Of a stretch of DNA of 64,000 bases, positions 43,609-53,567 are shown piece by piece. The notes beneath the pieces were generated by a model. The model worked only from the letters and a program-made list of their open reading frames with translations, made no database searches and was not told the DNA's origin. The translations under genes were made by a program, and so were the position numbers. Positions within the stretch are counted from its first letter, which is position 1, and every line of letters starts with the position of its first letter. This stretch comes from JBBRBB01 sp038206235 (GTDB lineage: Bacteria > Bacteroidota > Bacteroidia > Chitinophagales > Chitinophagaceae), in the NCBI GenBank assembly GCA_038206235.1, contig JBBRBB010000023.1, positions 4,464 to 68,463 of the forward strand, written 5' to 3'.

Positions 43609-45042
43609 ATGAAAAAGAAAAATTTGATTTTGTTATTGCTGTTTTATGTTTTGTTGAATGCTGTGAATGCACAGGATACAAGTGTTGCCAATGAAACATT
43701 CACTCTGCAGCAATGCATTGAGATTGCAATTAAAAATAATTTGCAAGTGCGTCAGTCTGAATTTCAATCGGAAAGTGAAAAGGTAAACTGGCAACGTGCA
43801 AAGGGTAATATGCTGCCATCAGTAAATGCATTTGTTAGTCATGGAATAAGCCAGGGGCGCAGCATAGACCCGTTTAGCAATGGTTATGTTGATCAGAATG
43901 TTGGGTTTGCAAATTATGGATTGAATGCAGATGTAAACCTGTGGAATGGCTTTGGCATAAGGAATAATGCACAGAGCAATCAATTGAGTTATGAAGCTGC
44001 AAGAATGGACTGGCAACAACAAAAAGATAATGCAACAATCAATGTAATACTTGCTTACTTACTGGTGTTAGAAAATCAGGAACAACTAAGTGCTGCAAAA
44101 CAACAGGCTGAGGTTACACGTAAACAGGCAGAGCGGCTGGAAATAATGAACAGGGAAGGAGCTACTGCACCGGCAACATATTACGACATGAAAGGTCAGT
44201 TGGCTGCCGATGAGCTGCTGGTAGTAAATTTTTCTAATGATGTTGAAACAGCAAAGCTAAACCTGCTGCAGCTAATGAATATTCCATACCTGCCCAACAT
44301 GCAACTGAAAAAAATAAATGAAGCAACCACACTTGTAATGTACAATGCAAATCCCGAACAAATTTATCAGCAGGCATTGCAAAATTTAGCACTGGTAAAA
44401 GCAGCAGACCTGAGAAGTGAAAGTGCAGAGAAGGGTGTGAAAGCAGCAAGAGGCTTACTGCTGCCAACACTTTCATTGAGCGGAAGCTTGGGCACGAATT
44501 ACTCCAGCGTTGCATCCCTTTCGCTGGCGACAGCAACTGCTGATATAGCTACCAATAACTATGTGCTGATAAATAATGAGAAGGTTCCTGTATATGCGCC
44601 GCAAAGCAGCTTCAGCAATCAGAAAATTGGATATGGCGATCAGTGGAAAAATAATTTTAATTCTTCTATAAGTGTAAACCTTTCAATACCCATTTTGAAT
44701 TCTTTAATAGCAAGAAGCCGTTTAAATCAGGCAAAAATTTTGGAGAAGCGAACAGAGTTTGAAGCAAGCACAACCAAAATTCAATTGCGACAAAATATTG
44801 AACAGGCGTATGTGAATATGACTACAGCTTTTGAGCGTTACCAAAAATTAGAGGAGCAGGTGAAAGATTTTACAGAATCATTTCGTGCCGCAGAGATTCG
44901 CTTTAATGAAGGTGCATCAACATCGGTGGATTATCAAATTGTAAAAAATAATCTTGACAGAGCTAAGATAAATTTGATTGCAGCGAAATATGATTATGCA
45001 CTACGAGTGCAGATACTTGATTTTTATCAGGGGAAGCTTTAG
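43609..45042 (+). CDS. TolC-family outer-membrane efflux protein
   Basis: This is a 477-aa protein with a signal peptide (MKKKNLILLLLFYVLLNAVNAQ). The two outer-membrane-efflux-protein repeats begin FTLQQCIEIAIKNNLQV and LVKAADLRSESAEKGVKAARG. Long Gln/Ala-rich helices (QLSAAKQQAEVTRKQAERLE) form the periplasmic tunnel, and short strands (NSSISVNLSIPIL) mark the barrel. It closes the efflux locus: permeases, ATPase, outer-membrane duct. A HlyD/MacA adaptor, normally needed to bridge permease and TolC, is not in the window. No clear terminator was seen before the convergent gene at 45087. Confidence 0.9.
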   Translation: MKKKNLILLLLFYVLLNAVNAQDTSVANETFTLQQCIEIAIKNNLQVRQSEFQSESEKVNWQRAKGNMLPSVNAFVSHGISQGRSIDPFSNGYVDQNVGFANYGLNADVNLWNGFGIRNNAQSNQLSYEAARMDWQQQKDNATINVILAYLLVLENQEQLSAAKQQAEVTRKQAERLEIMNREGATAPATYYDMKGQLAADELLVVNFSNDVETAKLNLLQLMNIPYLPNMQLKKINEATTLVMYNANPEQIYQQALQNLALVKAADLRSESAEKGVKAARGLLLPTLSLSGSLGTNYSSVASLSLATATADIATNNYVLINNEKVPVYAPQSSFSNQKIGYGDQWKNNFNSSISVNLSIPILNSLIARSRLNQAKILEKRTEFEASTTKIQLRQNIEQAYVNMTTAFERYQKLEEQVKDFTESFRAAEIRFNEGASTSVDYQIVKNNLDRAKINLIAAKYDYALRVQILDFYQGKL

Positions 45043-45086
45043 TTTTAAGAGGGGCTGGTGTTTATCGTTTATCGTTAACGGGGTTA

Positions 45087-46028
45087 CTATGTTCTTACAA
45101 AATTATTTTTTTCAATTGCGGCCCATTTTTCAAGCATACTAACTAATTCATTTACGTACACAGGCTTGCTCATATAATCATCCATGCCTGCATGTAAGCA
45201 TTTTTCTCTGTCGCCTTCCAATGCGCTTGCCGTCATTGCGATTATTATGGGTTGAGCATCTAAACACAACCGAATCATCCGGGTAACTTCAAAGCCATTC
45301 ATCACGGGCATCACTGAATCTAAAAGTATTATGTCATAATTTTTTTCACTAACAATTTCCAGCGCTTCTTTACCATTGTTAACACGATCGGGATTATACC
45401 CAAGCCTGTTAAGTATTTTTATAATTATCTGCTGATTGATAGCATCATCTTCTGCAATTAAAATAGTGAGCGGAAATTTTTTACAAAAATCTTCAGTTAC
45501 TTTTTTCTTATCTATTTTCTTTGTCTCTGAATTTTTTTGTTGATTCTGAAATGTCGCCTCAAGCAGATTTTTGGGCAATTTGGTGAAATCGTTTTTAATA
45601 AGTTCATCAGTAGATTTTAAAAGCATTTCACTTGACTTGCGAATGGTATTTACAGATTCAATTTGTTCGCTGCTAAGAGAAGTTTCACTTAAGAAACCAG
45701 CCATGCCAATTACTCCATTAATAGATGTGCGTATTTGATGGCTTATTTGAGAAATAAGTAAATCATTAGTTCGCTTTACAACTGCTGCGCTTTCCAGCGC
45801 AAGTGCTTTAGCTTTGTCTGCATATTCAAGCAGCTCTTTGTATTCTTCAACTTTTGCCCGCAGATCAAGATTTCTTTCTCGAAAGGCCTTTAATTGAATG
45901 CGGTATATGGCAATGCCTGCTGTGATAATTATAAACAGCGCGGAAAGATTAAACCATATTATTTGCCAGAAGCTTAAAAACAGGAATACATCGGTGTATG
46001 TTCTAAGCAAGTGATTCATATTATTCAA
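45087..46028 (-). CDS. Membrane-bound HisKA-REC protein lacking the ATPase domain
   Basis: This is a 313-aa protein with one membrane helix (about 22-42), a coiled coil (45-90) and a HisKA dimerisation helix with SHQIRTSINGVIGMAG, phospho-accepting His97. A linker (143-186) and a receiver domain from about 187 follow (LTILIAEDDAINQQI, phospho-acceptor Asp237 in LLDSVMPVMNG, conserved Lys in SKPVYVNEL). A normal hybrid kinase would have about 110 residues of HATPase_c between HisKA and REC; here only the linker remains. The protein may act as a phosphorelay or scaffold phosphorylated by another kinase, or be a degenerate kinase. It may be co-transcribed with the membrane-protein gene upstream (40-bp gap). 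Confidence 0.82.
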   Translation of the reverse strand: MNNMNHLLRTYTDVFLFLSFWQIIWFNLSALFIIITAGIAIYRIQLKAFRERNLDLRAKVEEYKELLEYADKAKALALESAAVVKRTNDLLISQISHQIRTSINGVIGMAGFLSETSLSSEQIESVNTIRKSSEMLLKSTDELIKNDFTKLPKNLLEATFQNQQKNSETKKIDKKKVTEDFCKKFPLTILIAEDDAINQQIIIKILNRLGYNPDRVNNGKEALEIVSEKNYDIILLDSVMPVMNGFEVTRMIRLCLDAQPIIIAMTASALEGDREKCLHAGMDDYMSKPVYVNELVSMLEKWAAIEKNNFVRT

Positions 46029-46067
46029 TTAAGTTCATGAGGCAGAAGTTTAAAATATAAGATTTAC

Positions 46068-46667
46068 TTAGCCAGTTTGCGAAATGGCAAATAACATTGA
46101 ATTAGATTTTCTGTTTGTTTCTTTTTTTCTTTCTACAATCATCATTTCTGCAGTAGCAAGTTTATTAAGTATTGATATTTCTTTTAAATGAGGATTCCAT
46201 TCGAAAATGAGCTTATCAATGGGTCTCCATAACATAACCCAGCTAAGAACATCCAGGCTCGTAATTATTATAGATTGAACATGATTGTCGGGATTTAATA
46301 ATATTGGCATTAACCCATGACAAAGAATAATGATGAATAAACTGAACATAAGTAATATGAGAGTACGTCGTTTGAATCTTTTGAAATCTGTTTGGCTGAT
46401 TTGCTTTTTCTCGCTGAAATGACGCCTGACAGCATACAGTAAAGGCTCTGCAAATTGCTCATCAATATCATTGGTGCATTTTAGCTTATAGAAAATAATA
46501 GAAAACCTCCTGGCGCTTTTAACTGAGTTCATAATATATTGCTCAAATTGATGGCATAATTGTCTTTTGTATAGGGGAGCAGGATCATGGGCGTTGAAAT
46601 AACTATTAATAGTTTGCAGATCCACAGTTAAAAAGATATTTATTTTGTTTGTCAATGACTCATTCAT
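46068..46667 (-). CDS. Conserved membrane protein of unknown function
   Basis: This is a 199-aa protein. The N-terminal 100 residues are soluble (PLYKRQLCHQFEQYIM, AEPLLYAVRRHFSEKK). Two membrane helices follow at about 103-125 and 133-150, then a short tail (WRPIDKLIFEWNPHLKEISIL). I recall this arrangement in uncharacterised Bacteroidota proteins, but no function is known to me. It lies 39 bp upstream of the HisKA-REC gene on the same strand and may belong to the same operon. Confidence 0.7.
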   Translation of the reverse strand: MNESLTNKINIFLTVDLQTINSYFNAHDPAPLYKRQLCHQFEQYIMNSVKSARRFSIIFYKLKCTNDIDEQFAEPLLYAVRRHFSEKKQISQTDFKRFKRRTLILLMFSLFIIILCHGLMPILLNPDNHVQSIIITSLDVLSWVMLWRPIDKLIFEWNPHLKEISILNKLATAEMMIVERKKETNRKSNSMLFAISQTG

Positions 46668-46695
46668 AGCGGCCGCTTTAATCAGTTAATCAGAT

Positions 46696-48723
46696 TTATT
46701 CAACCATTAATTTTTCAATCGAATGCATTTTTTCATTTTCTACATGTAAAAAATATATACCAGCGGCCACGCCCGGTTGCAACTGCATGGTATAAGTTGA
46801 GGAGCCTGCAGCAAGTGTAATCCACTGCTGCCAAACCTTTCTACTACTTACATTATAAAGTGCAAGATTATATTTTCCTGCCTCTGCGTTTACAAATTGA
46901 ATAATGACTTTCTTGTTTATTACGGGATTAGGCATTACTGTTATCTGCATTTTGGCGGCGGTGGTTTGTACAAGCACAATGTTTGTATAAGTTATGTTAC
47001 CATCTTGCTCTACTACTTTTATGCGATAATAATTATTGCCTGATTGAGGTGTAAAATCTGTAAACGTATAATCGGTTTCCAGGCTGCCATTATTCAAAGC
47101 CGTTTTTGTTCCGATTGTTGTAAAGCTGAAACCATTTGCAGAACGCTCTATCTCATAACGCTCAATATTAATTTCATTTAAACTCTTCCAGTTTAATTGT
47201 ATGGTATGGTTTTGCAATAATCCTGTAAGATTGGTGATGGTCACCGGAAGAATAATGGTTCCCCTGTTTACTATACTAAACCTGTTGAATTCATTAATGC
47301 CAATTGTTTGTCCATTATAATCAGCGCTAACACCAATAGTGTACTGTGAATATGTTTCCTGTCCGTCATTGAAAGGAATGCTTCGAATATCAGTGCCGGA
47401 TGATAAAGAGATAAAAGCAGCGTAAGCTGCATAGTCTTTTTGTACCAGGCGAATATCAGAATACATAAAACCCGTTTCCACTTCATCCTGCAGCGTAAGA
47501 AAATTTATAGGATCTCTTTCAGTAAAAAATAATTTCATATTTGCTGTGGCTGTATCTAATGCAGCTTTCACATACCAGATACGGTTTACCCGTGCTCCGT
47601 CGGTTCGGCCAATGTCTCCTTTGTTCAACACTACCGTAAAGCTTTGCGGAGTGTAAGTATTATTAATCATCATACGGTTTGGAGAAGGACTAAGTCCTGT
47701 GCCTGCGGGTAAATAAGTAGCGCCTACAGGAAAATATGTATCAGTGTTACTAACATTATCAATACGAAAACCTGTTAATCCATTAAATGGTACGATAGCA
47801 GATTCAGGTGCAGGTGTGCCTGCTGCATCGCAGGTAGCAATATAACTATCTGTATAATTTGTTGGCTGAGTTAAGCTGCCTGTATTATTCCATGTAAATA
47901 AATTATTGCCCGTTGCAATAATTCCGTTTGTAAGTGTAATGTCCGATGCAGTTAGATTAGTACCCAAAATAACTCTTGCTGGATTAGCGCTTGTACCGCC
48001 AGTTCTGTTAATGGTAATATTGTTAAGCTGTTGGGCTAAGGGAGTAAAATTCAATGTTCCTAAACTGCCGCCGCTTGTTCCGCCTATATGAATGTTAGAA
48101 GTTGGTGAACCGGTTATAGTTCCTGTATATGAAGATGAATTATAGATGTCGCCATTTAATGTAAGTGTGTTTCCATTTATAGAAAGGAATGAATTGGTCA
48201 ATAGCGAAAGCGTTTTATTTACTGTAACATTTTTATTCATTGTTACACTTGCTGATGTGTTTGTATTTGTAAGATAGTCGAAAGCAGTTGCCACAGTTCC
48301 GCCAATAGATTGAGTTGCAGTGCCATCAAAAGTAACGGTGTAGTTATTTGCATTGAACAATCCATTATTAGAAAAATTACCTGCGACATTTATATTTCTT
48401 GCAAGACTAATGCCGTTGCTGTTATTAATAATAAGGTGATTAAAATAAGAATTTTGAGAGCCATTGATGCTTTCAGACGAGCTTCCGGCAAAAGTAGTAG
48501 TACCTGTGCCGCAGTTCATGGCGTTTTGATGATTCGTAAAATCCCCGGCAATCGAAAAATTTCCGGCATTAAAATATACAGATGTGGATGCATTCGTAAA
48601 AGTGTTAGCACAGTAAGCAGTGCCGCTTATATATAAGTTACCCGTATTATAAGTTTGGGTATAGCCGGTAATTTGAATTGAAGCGAAGAGGAGCGATATT
48701 GAAATTTTTTTTATAATCTTCAT
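46696..48723 (-). CDS. T9SS surface protein with beta-helix-like N-terminal region
   Basis: This is a 675-aa secreted protein with a signal peptide (MKIIKKISISLLFASIQITGYTQ). Residues about 25-300 are Asn/Ser/Thr/Gly-rich short strands (NVAGNFSNNGLFNANNYTVTF, LTLNGDIYNSSS), consistent with a stacked beta-solenoid. A beta-rich middle (300-490) and a fibronectin-like segment (IQLNWKSLNEINIERYEIERS to NYYRIKVVEQDGN) follow. A T9SS type A domain closes the protein (MPNPVINKKVIIQF to GVAAGIYFLHVEN). An adhesive or structural surface role is likely but inferred. It is followed by the membrane-protein gene after only 28 bp. Confidence 0.84.
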   Translation of the reverse strand: MKIIKKISISLLFASIQITGYTQTYNTGNLYISGTAYCANTFTNASTSVYFNAGNFSIAGDFTNHQNAMNCGTGTTTFAGSSSESINGSQNSYFNHLIINNSNGISLARNINVAGNFSNNGLFNANNYTVTFDGTATQSIGGTVATAFDYLTNTNTSASVTMNKNVTVNKTLSLLTNSFLSINGNTLTLNGDIYNSSSYTGTITGSPTSNIHIGGTSGGSLGTLNFTPLAQQLNNITINRTGGTSANPARVILGTNLTASDITLTNGIIATGNNLFTWNNTGSLTQPTNYTDSYIATCDAAGTPAPESAIVPFNGLTGFRIDNVSNTDTYFPVGATYLPAGTGLSPSPNRMMINNTYTPQSFTVVLNKGDIGRTDGARVNRIWYVKAALDTATANMKLFFTERDPINFLTLQDEVETGFMYSDIRLVQKDYAAYAAFISLSSGTDIRSIPFNDGQETYSQYTIGVSADYNGQTIGINEFNRFSIVNRGTIILPVTITNLTGLLQNHTIQLNWKSLNEINIERYEIERSANGFSFTTIGTKTALNNGSLETDYTFTDFTPQSGNNYYRIKVVEQDGNITYTNIVLVQTTAAKMQITVMPNPVINKKVIIQFVNAEAGKYNLALYNVSSRKVWQQWITLAAGSSTYTMQLQPGVAAGIYFLHVENEKMHSIEKLMVE

Positions 48724-48786
48724 AGTTTTTCAATTATTGTTTTTCCATTAGGTTGCAGTACATTTTGAAAATAATTTTCGCAATAA

Positions 48787-51700
48787 TTATTTTTTAATAA
48801 TTATTTTTTTAGGCTGAAGTGATTTTACTCCATTTGAAAAAACGTTTTCAGGAGGTGGTGTAAAGCTTACATTCCTTCCTGTCCACCAAATGGAAGATGT
48901 TCTGGCATTTTGGTCTGTTTCATTAGACATTACGTTGTTGATATTGCTGTTAAAATCTTTTGATAAAACCTCATCAGCAACTTCCGATTTATTTACATCT
49001 TTACGCGCACCAATTGCTATCCATGTAAATTGAATATTAGATGTGCCCGAAGATTTATCAGCATTCCTGTTTTCTTCAGCAATAAAGCCTTTAGCATCGT
49101 ATTGAGATAAATGAATTCCATTGCCATCTCCAATGGGAGTAACGGTTATGGAAATATCTTGTGAAGCATCCACAATTTGCTGAAAACTTTTATCAAATTC
49201 AATAATGGCTTTGCCGTTGAGTAATCTCTCTTTGCCATGTGCATATATATCAGGTGTAACGGAGCTTACAGTATATGTTGCAGTACGCAGGCTGGTGCCG
49301 TTATCCACCAATTGTACGATTGGTTTATTTGTGTAAGTGTATCCATCTACATACATACCGTAACGATTTCCTTTAACCGTTAAGCCATACACATCTCCCC
49401 GCACCCATGCTCCCATTACACCGCCATAAGATCCTAAACCAATACCTGCTGTTGCATTATTTTCTCCTAATGGTTTGCCACCTAAGCCTATGCCTAAAGC
49501 AGTTGTTGCATACACGCCATATTGAATTGAGCTGTTTGATAAATAACCAAGAGAGCCCCATGCACTAAATGTTGAACTTGTAGTATTATACAACACACCT
49601 AAAACACCCCCGCTTCGTTTATCCCTGCTTGTATTGTTAAGCTCTTCTTTTACTCCATATACACCAAACTGGTAAAGGTCTGTGCTTGCGCCAATACCCG
49701 AAGCATTACTTTCTCCATATACACCGGCAACCGGTGAAGTGTATCCACCTCCTGCTGTGGTTGTAGCTAAAGTATTCGCATAAAGACCTGTAGTAACACC
49801 GGTAAATGCTCCCCCCGAGCCGCCGGCCAAAAGAAGAGTTGCTGATGCGTTGCTGCCATTGCCTGCTACTCCTGTTCCATTGGAATGGTAATTTTTGCCA
49901 AATAATCCCTGCCCGCCGCTCTGGCTGGTATAACCATCTACCCCATCAGCACTACCCGTACCGGAACTTGCAGTAGATTTTCCCACTACCCCTGCGGGAT
50001 AAGCAGAACCTGTGATACCCAAATATGAAACCGTACCATAAACACCGGTGCTGCTACCCGAGGTTGCTGTATTATTTCCCTGTACACCATAACCGGAATT
50101 TTGAGCGGTTGTTCCAAAAATCCCAATGCCTGCAGCACTTCCGGCAGCCGCAGAATTAATACCATATATGCCAGTACCGGTGTTTGTAGCGGTTGTGCCA
50201 TACAGTGCATAATTATTTGTAGTGGCGCCGCTGCTGCTGAAATACCCGGCTATGTTTGTTCCGGATGTTGCATTTGTATTTGTTACGGAAGAAAATATGC
50301 CATAAGCAGTATGTGCTGTGCCCGCATTGGCGCCTGAACGACTCAAATTAATTAAAGCTGATGAACTGCTTGCTGTACCTGCCGCAGAAGTAGATGAAAC
50401 ATTAATTCCATTTCCCGATGTTAATGCATTTGCCGTTAAGCTGAGACCATTACCCGTAGTTAAAGCGCTGCCATTTATATTTGCTACGTTAGTAGTTGTA
50501 ACGCCGGTTCCCTGCACATCAACCAAAGCGCCGGGTGTTATTGTATTTATACCGATATTGCCATTGCTTGCTACACGCATTCTTTCAAGGTTGTTCGTAG
50601 CAACAACCCAATCTTTAGCATCCGTATTACCAATAAAGTTATTGTTTACAGCGGAGCCAATGGCAGCAGTGCTTGCAGTGGTACCCGAATTACCGGTAAT
50701 ATTCCATGCTGAAGCAGGTGATTGCCATGTAAAATTTGTTCCATTATAATATAAGTAAGTATTATTTGAGGGAGCGGAGCTGGAAAGATTTTTAGATGCA
50801 TCGGTAATTACTACAGAGGTTGCAGAAAGTTTAGGAACATTTATATTACTGCCTGCATTATTAGTGCCTAATGTTACTGTATTACCTGTGCCTCCTATTG
50901 CAACTGCAGCCGTATTTGTTCCGGTATTGATATTTGTTGTAAAGCTTGAGCCTGCATTCAGATTTATAGCATTGCCTGAGCTTGTAAGAATACCGCTATT
51001 GGTAATGCCTCCATTAGAAGTAACTGCACCTGTAAGGGTTGATGTTCCTGTTACGGCTAAATTAGTTCCAATAGTTCCATTACCACTTATATTAAAGTTA
51101 GATGAAGCCTGCTGCGTGGTTTGATTTTGTATATAGTTCGCTGCAAGTGAAGGAATATCGGCTGCTACCAATGCACGGAAAGTGGGCGTTGCTGCAGCAC
51201 CGCTTGCCGGACCCGCAAAAACAGTGTTGACACTTTGAGTATTCAACGATAAAGTTCCTGTAGCTGATCCCCCTGAAACTGAAAAATTAACCGGATTAGT
51301 GAATACAGTGCTGGGAGTATTTAGTGTAATGCTTCCTACCTTATTATTAAATGTATTCCAGTCGGCAGAGGTTACATAACCATTGGTTGATGTGTTTGCC
51401 TGGCTAATACTAAATACACCTGTTCCGCTATTGTATGATAACGGAGCCGTTGCTGAAAAACTTCCCAAAGTAGTGTAAGCCGTATTGGATGCAGATGTTA
51501 CCAGCCCCTTCGCATTTACCGTAACATTATTAAATGTTCCGATATTACCGTTTACCGTTGCCAGTGATAAAGAGCCGCTGCTGTTTATGGTTGCATCGCC
51601 ATTCATGTTTACCAATGCGGGGGTGAAAGGAGAAGCGCCTGTAACATAAACCTGACCGGCTGAAGTACCATTGGCAAGAGAAACACTAGCTCCTGAGGAG

Positions 51701-53022
51701 CCATTGTAATTCAAAGAAGATATGCCTGAACCATTTGTAAGTGAAGCTAAGCTTGATGATGCTGTAGCCCACGTAAAGTTTGCACCATTATAATATAGAT
51801 ATGTATTATTAGAAGGGCTTGTGCTGGCAAGGTTTTTAACTCCGTCTGTAATTACTACAGATGAGGCAGATAATTTAGGAAGGTTAATATTATTTAAAGC
51901 GTTTCCAATAGTAACATCAGAGGCAGATGTTCCTGTATTTATGTTTGTAGCATTGTTTGAGCTTACGTTTATATTTACCGCACCACCAGTTCCTGTTCCT
52001 GTAGAGCCTCCTGTTATATTTACACTTCCGCCTGTTGCCGTACCAGTTGATTTACCTCCAAGTATTGTCAATGTTCCGCCGGTGATATTAGTACCTGTAG
52101 TTAGAGCATTAGGCGCTCTGAGTGTATTGCCGAGCGGAGATATGGTGTTATCGCCTCTGCCAAAAATAATGTTACCATTGGTGCCAATGATTCGCATTGC
52201 CTGGTTATTTTTAATAGAGCCTCCGCTAACTAAAAAAATAAGGTCTGAGCCGGTAGCCTGTGTTCCTATTACAAGGTGTCTGGCATAGGTATAAAGATAA
52301 CCGTCATTCGGACCGCCAAAATTATCAACCGACGGAGTATAAGTGCTGCTATTGATTCCCATATCAATATAAAAAGTAGAATCGGTACCATTATCAGCAG
52401 TAGCAACATAGTCAGAAGAGGCATTATTGCCGCTATTGGTATTTTGCACATTTACTTGAAGATAATCGTTTATGTTTCCCCGAAGAGTAGCAAGTGTTCT
52501 TGAGTTTGTACCTGTATTATCTACAAGCAGCCTTTCTCTGTCAACAGCATCAAAAGCAGTTGTACCAATGGCTAAATTTCCCAAGCTATCGAGTAACATG
52601 CGGCGAATATTATTGGTTCTAAAACTTAAGCCGGCATTGTCTTTTGTGCCTACAAAATTAATCGCAGAGCTGGTAGATGCATTACCAGCCAATGCCCATA
52701 CATTATTTACGAGGGTTGCAGAAGTTGTAAGCAGCGTCCAGTTGGTTCCTGTCCATAAATAGATTCCGGTACCTGAACCTCCGGTAATTACAGAATTAGT
52801 ATTATACACAACTGTACCCGTAAGCAAAGTATTGCTGAGCGGGCTGGGAGATGTTACATTAGTTAATGCAACACGGGGCATTACTAAGCCCTTGTTTATA
52901 GTTTCAAGCTCTAAAATAGAATTGGAATTAATGGTTGTTGAATTGTCACCAATTTTCATTTGTGCCCTTAATACTGAGAATGGAATAAGCACTGTAAATA
53001 GTGCTATGAGGAGTTTTGTCAT
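48787..53022 (-). CDS. Giant repetitive surface protein (1411 aa)
   Basis: The protein has a signal peptide (MTKLLIALFTVLIPFSVLRAQ). An N-terminal module, common in Bacteroidota surface proteins (LELETINKGLVMPRVALTNV, GTVVYNT, GIYLWTGTNWTLL), is followed by about 1000 residues rich in Gly, Ser, Thr, Asn and Ala. Recurring phrases include SNNTYLYYNGANFTW, NINTGTSASDV, LSASSVVITD and ALYGTTATNTGTGIYG, and the composition resembles trimeric adhesins or tail fibres. The C-terminal 200 residues are more globular (YTVSSVTPDIYAHGKERLLNGK, DISITVTPIGDGNGI, FTWIAIGARKDV) and end KKIIIKK. No peptidase S74 domain and no standard T9SS domain were recognised. Both 46696-48723 and this gene are minus strand and 63 bp apart. 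Confidence 0.82.
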   Translation of the reverse strand: MTKLLIALFTVLIPFSVLRAQMKIGDNSTTINSNSILELETINKGLVMPRVALTNVTSPSPLSNTLLTGTVVYNTNSVITGGSGTGIYLWTGTNWTLLTTSATLVNNVWALAGNASTSSAINFVGTKDNAGLSFRTNNIRRMLLDSLGNLAIGTTAFDAVDRERLLVDNTGTNSRTLATLRGNINDYLQVNVQNTNSGNNASSDYVATADNGTDSTFYIDMGINSSTYTPSVDNFGGPNDGYLYTYARHLVIGTQATGSDLIFLVSGGSIKNNQAMRIIGTNGNIIFGRGDNTISPLGNTLRAPNALTTGTNITGGTLTILGGKSTGTATGGSVNITGGSTGTGTGGAVNINVSSNNATNINTGTSASDVTIGNALNNINLPKLSASSVVITDGVKNLASTSPSNNTYLYYNGANFTWATASSSLASLTNGSGISSLNYNGSSGASVSLANGTSAGQVYVTGASPFTPALVNMNGDATINSSGSLSLATVNGNIGTFNNVTVNAKGLVTSASNTAYTTLGSFSATAPLSYNSGTGVFSISQANTSTNGYVTSADWNTFNNKVGSITLNTPSTVFTNPVNFSVSGGSATGTLSLNTQSVNTVFAGPASGAAATPTFRALVAADIPSLAANYIQNQTTQQASSNFNISGNGTIGTNLAVTGTSTLTGAVTSNGGITNSGILTSSGNAINLNAGSSFTTNINTGTNTAAVAIGGTGNTVTLGTNNAGSNINVPKLSATSVVITDASKNLSSSAPSNNTYLYYNGTNFTWQSPASAWNITGNSGTTASTAAIGSAVNNNFIGNTDAKDWVVATNNLERMRVASNGNIGINTITPGALVDVQGTGVTTTNVANINGSALTTGNGLSLTANALTSGNGINVSSTSAAGTASSSSALINLSRSGANAGTAHTAYGIFSSVTNTNATSGTNIAGYFSSSGATTNNYALYGTTATNTGTGIYGINSAAAGSAAGIGIFGTTAQNSGYGVQGNNTATSGSSTGVYGTVSYLGITGSAYPAGVVGKSTASSGTGSADGVDGYTSQSGGQGLFGKNYHSNGTGVAGNGSNASATLLLAGGSGGAFTGVTTGLYANTLATTTAGGGYTSPVAGVYGESNASGIGASTDLYQFGVYGVKEELNNTSRDKRSGGVLGVLYNTTSSTFSAWGSLGYLSNSSIQYGVYATTALGIGLGGKPLGENNATAGIGLGSYGGVMGAWVRGDVYGLTVKGNRYGMYVDGYTYTNKPIVQLVDNGTSLRTATYTVSSVTPDIYAHGKERLLNGKAIIEFDKSFQQIVDASQDISITVTPIGDGNGIHLSQYDAKGFIAEENRNADKSSGTSNIQFTWIAIGARKDVNKSEVADEVLSKDFNSNINNVMSNETDQNARTSSIWWTGRNVSFTPPPENVFSNGVKSLQPKKIIIKK

Positions 53023-53567
53023 AGTAATAATATTGGATTTAAAAAGATGGTTTTCAGCACAAATATAAATTTTGTTTTACATTACCAAAAAAAAATTTTT
53101 AAAATGAAATCAGCAGCGGTATCCTTTAAAGCTCTTTTTGCTAATATCTTAATAACCGGTTTTTTCTTCTTTCCTACTGCGTTAATTTAATTATTTTGTT
53201 GGTTAACACACTTATCATACAACCTCTTTCAACTTTTTTTAAGCCTTCAAAGATTTAATTTTCAAAAAACAATGGTGAACAGTTTTTCCTATGTACTCAA
53301 TACTCTACTCTTTGTTGTGAAGCGAAGAAAATACTATGAGTTGAATGTTTTCATTATCTTGATTGGAATAACTTATTTTGTATTCAGTATTGCGACTATT
53401 GCAAATAAACGATATGAGTGCATTAAACATACTCATCAACAGTGCATACAGAGCAACGGTTCGTGAAAACACGAACATGAATATTTTTTACCATTAATAA
53501 AAAATTGTTTGCCCCCAAAACTGTAATACTTATTTTCAGCAAATAATCATTTCATAATACATACGGC
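53023..53567. other. Divergent intergenic region without a convincing gene
   Basis: This AT-rich 545-bp stretch lies between the divergent adhesin and carboxypeptidase genes and should hold both promoters. A short palindrome, TTCGTG aaaa CACGAA, lies at 53460-53475. A 64-codon frame at 53272-53466 has one hydrophobic stretch but no supporting evidence. Confidence 0.5.

Noticed and set aside
50318..52762. Several long frames opposite the giant repetitive protein
   Set aside because: They are mirror products of the Gly/Ser/Thr-rich codons on the true strand; their translations are Val/Pro/Leu-rich with no domains.
48787..53022. Giant protein considered as a phage tail fibre and sign of a prophage
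   Set aside because: It has a signal peptide and no phage genes surround it.
53272..53466. A 64-codon plus-strand frame with one hydrophobic stretch
   Set aside because: No ribosome-binding site, no recognisable family, and it lies in an AT-rich divergent promoter region where such frames arise by chance.
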